Source: Planococcus citri (taxonomy: Eukaryota > Arthropoda > Insecta > Hemiptera > Pseudococcidae). Taken from it: a stretch of 64,000 nucleotides of DNA. The stretch lies in assembly GCF_950023065.1 (NCBI RefSeq), contig NC_088680.1, positions 16,294,559 to 16,358,558 on the forward strand, given 5' to 3'. The translations under genes and the position numbers were made by a program. A model generated the notes under the pieces. The model made no database searches and was not told where the DNA came from. It saw only the letters and a list, made by a program, of their open reading frames with translations. Below, piece after piece: positions 57,861 through 64,000 of this stretch; positions within the stretch are counted from its first letter, which is position 1, and each line of letters starts with the position of its first letter.

Positions 57861-60800
57861 TCAGTAACATTTCTTGGCGCAAACGCATCGGCGAGGAATA
57901 TCGATATCTTTGGAGTATCTGGTGCCGTCGCTGCAGATCAGTCGCACCTTGCGTTTCTTCGTCTTACGAGGCTGACAGCAGCCGGTACCGCAACCGCCTT
58001 GGCATTTGGCGATTTTGATCGGTTTACGCGATCGGCAGCCGTTCTCCGAGTAGTATTCTTTGACGAATTCTTTTTTGCAGCTCGATCCTGCGTGTGAAAA
58101 AAGGGTACAGAGTAGTACGATGATCGAGTAATAAGTACATGAAACGAGTTTGAAAAAAATAGTTACCTTGATCGCAGAATTTGCCGGACCATCCGGCGTT
58201 ACATTTACACATGTAGTCGTTGGGAGGCTGAGGTACGCATTTGCTTTCGTGTTTGCATCGGTTCCCGGTGCACAGGTCGACTGTATCTACTCGATCGTCT
58301 TCGCTATCCTCCATGATGTGCTCTTTGACGTACTCGTCGCCTCCGTCTTCGTCGAACATATGCTGCTGTTCTTCTTCTTGTATCAGGCCGCATCCGGGTG
58401 TCACCTTTTGCTGTCTGATGGCGTTCATGAAGTCTACCAGTTTATGATTCACCCATACTTCTTTCATGCAACCTGTAAAGATAAAACAGTAGGTGATTTA
58501 GAAACATGGTCTGGGGCAGATATTAGGATCAATGACGTTGTTGGAGTCGTAGATCTTACCATTGAAACTGGTTAAATTACGAAGATGCCATCGAGAGAAG
58601 GCTTCGGCTCCGTGTTCGGAAGGCAGACCGCCGATGAATAAGGGTGAAGTCAGTCTGAGGTATTCTCGTGTACCTTCGTTGACGATAGATCGAGCTTTAC
58701 CGTGATCTACGCGTAATGTGAAGTTCTTCTTGATCGCCAGCAGTTCTACGGTGTGGTATTTACCGTCGGAGACCATTTCGAAACTGCGGATGAAAACAAA
58801 TTCCAAAATTAGAACAAGAATTTACACAATTTTGATAATTTGGGGCTTAAAATTATTTTAAAATGCTCCAAAAATTGTTTGATGGAAATCTTTGATTTTC
58901 TATCAAAATTTTAATCCATTTTGATGAGTCGAATGCCACTTTTTTCTCAAAATAAGGAAAAACATGACCCAAAATCTGGACTCAGAATCCTTGAGAAGTG
59001 CTCAAAAAAAACTGGAATTCATGAATTCAATTTTTGAACTGAAAATTCTTCAAAATTAATGATAGAAAATTTCAATTTTCCATCAAAACTTGAACCTTAC
59101 TTTAATAAGCTACCTACATGCTACTTTTTTCAAAAATTTTGTCTCCAAAATTCTTCAAATCCGTTCCAAAAAAATTCAATAGAAATTGTTGTTTTTTCAA
59201 GCCAAATTTCAACCCATTTTCATAGGTCACGTGACACTTTTTCAAAACAAAGAAAATCACGACTCAAATCAGGACTCAAAACGCTTCAGAAGTGCTCGAA
59301 AAAAACTGGAATACACAAACTCAAATTTTGGGCTCAAAATTTTTCAAAAGTGCAAAACTTGAACTCACTTTGATAAGCCATATGGGATTTTTTCAAAAAT
59401 TTTGAAAACAGTAACCCAACTTTGTGGACTTAGAATTTTTTTAATGCATTCAAAAAAGTTTCAATAGTAATTTTGGGTTTTTTTAACCCCAATCTCATCC
59501 AATTTTGGTAGATCGAGTTACGCTTTTTTCAAAAATCCTGAAAATCATGATCTACCTAATTCTGAACTCAAAATTCTTCAAAAGTGCTCAACAGAAGTTT
59601 TGACAAAAAAAATCTTGATTTTTTGCCACCATCCAACTCATTTTGATAGGTCACGTGACACCTTACATCAAAAACCCAGAAAATCGTGACTAGTTTGGCT
59701 TCAAAATTCTTCAAAAGTGCTCACAAAAGTTACAATAACGGGAATTTTTGATTTCATACAAAATTTTGATAGGTCACATTACACTTTTATCAAAAATTCT
59801 GAAGTGCATGACCAAATTGTGGGCTAAAAAATTGGTTAATAATTGTTCTCGAAAAAGTTTATCAAAAATCCAGAAAAATCATTACCAAATTTTAGGCTCA
59901 AAAATTCTTCAGAAGCGCTCAAAAAAGTTTTGATGAAAATTTTTGATTTTCTACTAAAACTCAAAATTATTTTGAAAAGCAACATTGCAAGCTTCTTCAA
60001 AAATTTTGAAAATAATAACCCAATTTTTTGGAGACTTAAAATTTTAGATTCGATAGAAATTTTTGCTTTTTTGCCAAAATTCAAACCAATTTTATTTTTG
60101 TCAGGTCACATGACACTTTTCACAAAAGTCCTGAAAATCGTGACCCAATTTCGACCTCAAAATACTCACCTATAAAGTGCTCAAAAAAATTCTAACAGAA
60201 ATTTTGATTTTTTACAAAATTTTAACCATTTTTGGTAGGTAAGTATAGGTCACGTGACACCTTTTTCAAAAACTTCAAAAAGTAACGACCCAATTTTGCG
60301 ACGAAAATTTTTCAAAAATGTTCCAAAAAAGTTGTGATAGAAAATTTTGATTTTCTACCGAAATTTCAACTCATTTTGATGGGTCACAATATACTTTTAT
60401 CAAAAATCCAGAAAATTAAAATGCAATTTGAGACTTAAAATTCTTCAAAAGTGACCAGAAAAATTATGATGGAAAATTTTCATTTTTTGCCAAAACTTCA
60501 GCTCATTTTGATGGGTCACATGACACCTTTATCAAAATCCAGAAAATTATAATGCAACTTGAAACTCAAAATTCTTCAAAAGTAGTCAGAAAAATTATGA
60601 TAGAAAATTTTGATTTTTTGCGAAAACTTCAGCTAAATTCTATTAAGCCACATGAGACCTTACTCAAAAATAAAAATACTTAGTAACCCAATTCTGGGAG
60701 CTCAAAATTTTTTTCAAGTACTCAAAAAAATTTTGATAGTAATTTTTTTTTTTTGGCCGAATGTCGATTTATTTATGTTGGTCGCATGATATCTTACACA

Positions 60801-63774
60801 AAATTAATGCTAAAAATCATGACACAATTTCAGGCTCAAAAATTTTTTATATGGTTCTCAAAAAAAGTTTAAGAGAGAAACTCTGATTTTCCATAAATTT
60901 TTTAAACCCATTTTTTTTAGTAGGTTACTTTTTTCAAAAATTTCAAAAATAATTACTCAAATTCGGACTCAATAAAATCCTTTAGAAGTGCTCAAAACAT
61001 GTTTTGACAGCATTTTTTTCATCTTCTGCCAAAATTAAGTAATCACTTGAGTATTTTGAAACGTCATATGCCCCTTTTATTAAAAAACCAGAAAATTTCA
61101 ACTCAATTTTGGGCTCAAAATTCTTGAAAGTGCTCAATTATGTTCTGTGAGAAATTATTGATTCCCTGGCAAAATTTCAACTCATTTTGATACGTCACAT
61201 GAAACGTTCTTTAAAAATTTTGAAAATAATAACCAACTTCTAGACGCTCAAAATCCTTTACAAGCACTCGAAAAAATTGTTTTTATAAAAATTATTTATT
61301 TTGATAGGTCACATGACACTTTTTTCAAACATCTGGGAAATAATGACCTTAATTCGGGCTCAAAATTCATCAAAAGTGCTCAAAAAAAGTTTTAATTGAA
61401 AAAGTTGTTGATTTTCTGCCACCATTTTCCACTTACCTATGTATTTTGATTGAAAATCATGGCACTGAGCCAATGAGTCGTTTTTCAGCATTTTAAAAAA
61501 TGATAACCCACTTTTGAGAACTCAAAATTTTTAAGGTGTTCAAAAAAAGTTTTGATAGAAAATTTAGATTTTATCCTACAAATGTGACCAATTTTTATCA
61601 GTCACGTGACACTTTTTTCAAAAATTGCAAGTATCATGACTCAATTTTGAGCTCAAAACTGTTCAGAAATGTCAAACAAAATATTCGAATTTTTTGCGAG
61701 ATTTCAAACCATTTCAATGAACCAGAAACATTTTTTTGGAGGCAGAACCATTTTAAAAATTGGTTATTTTTTTGCTCAATTGTGCATCATTCTGATAAAT
61801 TTCAAAATACATTTTTTCTCACATTTTAGACCAATCTACAAAAAACCAGCTCAATTTCTGAGGCATAAAAATCTCTACCCAAAATTTGATTTCTGAAGCA
61901 TTTGTTGCCAGTTGAATTATAAACTAGGTATTGAGAAATTTTTAAAGATAAAATTCTGCCATTAGCATTTCAATCTTACCTGAACATCGTCGAAACTGGG
62001 TAATTTCCCACATCGTAGCTGACTCTAATCCGGCCATTGAACAACTCAACAGCCAAATGCTCGGATTGACCATCGTACAATATGATACCATTATCTTGAG
62101 TCGTTGAGAAAGTGATGGTAACGTTAGCTTCTGGTTTAGTCCTCAATGGTTCCAGTTCAACATACGATGTGTTATGCACAAACGTAATTGATGTCAAGTA
62201 TTCACATCGTTTACCTGTGAAAAATAACAAGAAAAGGTTCAATTAGTTCACTAGACAGGTACAAAAAATATTATAAAATCATCTTCTAAAATATTCTCAC
62301 CAGTATAACCAGGAGCACATTTACAAATATAATCGTTTGATCCGGCAGGTTGAAAGCAGATACCGTTCTTGCAGTCGTGATGCTGACACGGCGACGTTTG
62401 AGGATAAAGCATCGCTACCATAGGCTCAATTTCGCAAAACTTGCCACTAAAGTCACCAGGACACTTGCAAGTGTAATCGTTGATGCCGTCGACGCACACT
62501 CCGCCATTCTGTACAAACAAATAAATCTGATGCAAACTAGCTCTATTTTGACTTACTTGATAAAAATTAGTATGGTACCAACCTGACATAGATGATTGGC
62601 GCAATCGTCAACGTTCGTGGTACAATTCTCGCCGACGAATCCGGCGCTGCATTCGCAGGTGTAGTGAGTAAAATGATCGACGCATTTGGCGCCGTTTTGG
62701 CAAGCGTTGAATTCTTTGGTACAAAAGGGTATCTTGGTTTCGCAGAAGTTGCCCATGAATCCTTGGTTACATTTGCATTCGTAGGCTTGGACTAGATCGA
62801 CGCAGGTAGCGTTGTTTTCGCATTTGTTGGTCAGGCAGTCGTCGATGTTTGTTTCGCATCTGTCGCCGGTGAATCCAGGAGGGCATACACAGCTGTAAAT
62901 GAAAATTAACCGTCAAACATTGTACAACATGAGCAAGACATGTTGACTCTCATTTAAGTAGGTATCAGAGAAAATATCTCACCTGAACCTGCCCTCTTCG
63001 AGTAATCGACAAGATCCTCCATTACGGCAAGGGTTTCCGTAACAAGCATCGATCATATGTTCGCATAATTTACCATGGAATCCAGGAGGACAATCGCAAG
63101 TGAACTGACGACCGCCTTGAAGCTGGCAAGCAGCACCATTCATACAGGGTGACAATACACACGGATTGCATTTCGATAGAATCTCTTTCTTGACTGGTTC
63201 TAGGATTGAATATAATAGTAAGTACATTAATACATTTTTTTCAAGAATTAGCCAATGATGTGAATAAAAAGAGGAAAATTCTGGTACCTGCGCACTGGAA
63301 CGATTGTACTGGGGCAGTCAGAATGAGTTTATCTTTCATATTCGATGGTTCGGCGCATTTTGCAATACCTGGTTCGACGAAATCCTTCTTCACCCATTCA
63401 GCCAACCATTGCAGATTGCAATCACAATATAGAGGATTGGATCCTAAAGCTCTGCAATCAAAAAACCAAGAAGAATGTTAATCCTACAGAAACTCTATGT
63501 AGGTAATCTAATGTCAGAAGATTTGCAAATGATGAATACTTACAAATGAGTGATTGAATGCAAATCAGAGAAGACACCGTCTGGAATCATTGAGATATCG
63601 TTTCCATGAAGTGAACTGCAAAATAAAACATGCTCTTGTTAGCATGATAAGTACATGTGGAAATACTTGGATCTTGATGCAGAATAATTCTATTTTACTC
63701 ACATTATCCTTAGATGTTTCAATCCGGAAAAGGCGTTTCGTTCTATGCATTGGATTTTGTTGTAACTGACAATC
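57861..63774 (-). CDS. sli: Slit, C-terminal part (gene runs off the right edge)
   Basis: Secreted guidance cue, ligand of Robo receptors. Exons in transcription order: 63774-63703, 63615-63544, 63451-63288, 63199-62983, 62892-62583, 62508-62301, 62214-61980, 58783-58560, 58472-58167, 58087-57861. All junctions are in phase, giving about 678 residues. Order: two LRR units, one per 72-nt exon; an LRRCT cap (NPLYCDCNLQWLAEW); EGF 1-6; a linker with PMVAMLYPQTSPC, matching the site where vertebrate SLIT2 is cleaved; laminin G (LAVELFNGRIRVSYD, LFIGGLP, FNGCMKEVWVN); an acidic insert; EGF 7; and a cystine knot ending CVCAKKCY. Seven EGFs is the arthropod count (vertebrates have nine). The N-terminus with signal peptide and LRR domains 1-3 lies beyond 64,000. 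A 3.2-kb repeat-filled intron splits the laminin G domain. Confidence 0.97.
58784..61979 (-). repeat. Slit intron filled by a ~140-bp tandem repeat
   Basis: About twenty diverged units fill this 3.2-kb intron. Each has a 'tttgataggtcac(g/a)tgacac' centre, 'tttttcaaaaat', 'tgaaaatcatgaccca', 'gggctcaaaattcttcaaaagtgctcaaaaaa' and 'ttttgatagaaatttttgatttt'. Four units hold an intact CACGTG (59228-59233, 59652-59657, 60251-60256, 61603-61608); others have CACATG. The repeat's open frames are not genes. Confidence 0.85.
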
Positions 63775-64000
63775 CTGCAATAATAGAGTACGGTATTTAG
63801 ACATCATTTTCAATTAATAACAGATAATTGGCAACAGTGATAACGATTAAATGCACTTGACACCTAATTAGGAGAATTTAAGAGATTAAAGAGATCAGAA
63901 ATGTTGTTTCCAGTTAACCCAGTCATTTGAAGTTTAGTTAAGTAAAGTTAACAGACACTGAAGTTCAAGCAATGTTGAGAAACCAGTCAATGCAGAAGTT
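63775..64000 (-). other. Slit intron at the right edge
   Basis: Lies upstream of the acceptor of the first visible slit exon (CAG at 63775-63777). No further LRR exon is seen before the window ends, so this is intron sequence. Confidence 0.6.

Noticed and set aside
1..64000. CRISPR arrays, operons, bacterial promoters, tRNA and rRNA genes
   Set aside because: The window is eukaryotic nuclear DNA. The regular repeats have no spacer structure, and I saw no tRNA or rRNA consensus by eye; a covariance-model scan would be needed to exclude a tRNA fully.

Overview
This window is animal nuclear DNA, almost certainly from an arthropod and most likely an insect. It is AT-rich and gene-sparse, with short GT-AG introns (often 60-150 bp) inside genes and large amounts of simple and tandem repeat between them. 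The Slit fragment has the arthropod layout of seven EGF repeats. RAD54B is present, whereas Drosophila has only the RAD54L-type gene (okra), so a non-dipteran insect is more likely. I cannot name the genus from sequence alone; the repeat texture would suit a hemipteran, but that is a guess.

Layout: 1-11 kb is non-coding, with one candidate 5' UTR exon and core promoter near 634-1000, several tandem repeats, and a satellite-like array of 186-bp monomers at 8.6-9.6 kb. At 11.07-13.04 kb (+) lies a 4-exon BTB/three-zinc-finger transcription factor. At 14.08-17.79 kb (+) lies a complete 15-exon RAD54B recombination helicase with an E2F-like site upstream. At 20.89-25.55 kb (-) lies a complete 18-exon importin-4. 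A 706-bp divergent promoter with three CCAAT boxes and an E2F-like site separates it from a 25-exon pericentrin-like (PACT-domain) centrosome scaffold at 26.26-35.30 kb (+). All of these gene models keep phase through every junction, which is strong internal support. From 57.86 kb to the right edge (-) runs the 3' part of slit: two LRRs, LRRCT, seven EGFs, laminin G and the cystine knot.

The 36-54 kb interval carries no recognisable conserved gene. It holds a transposon-like element with a long palindrome nested in it (39.7-42.2 kb), a mariner-type MITE, and a second long near-perfect hairpin (46.85-48.29 kb). It also holds a multicopy set of exon-like modules that point right on the left side of that hairpin and left on its right side. 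On the right side, five or six minus-strand exons with good splice sites (48.45-51.39 kb) can be joined into one small open frame with two tandemly duplicated alternative 3' exons. This is the best candidate here for something undescribed, but its coding status is unproven.

Functionally the recognisable genes are independent: a transcription factor, a DNA repair motor, a nuclear import receptor, a centrosome scaffold and a secreted axon guidance cue. The E2F-like sites upstream of RAD54B and between importin-4 and the pericentrin-like gene fit cell-cycle control of those loci.
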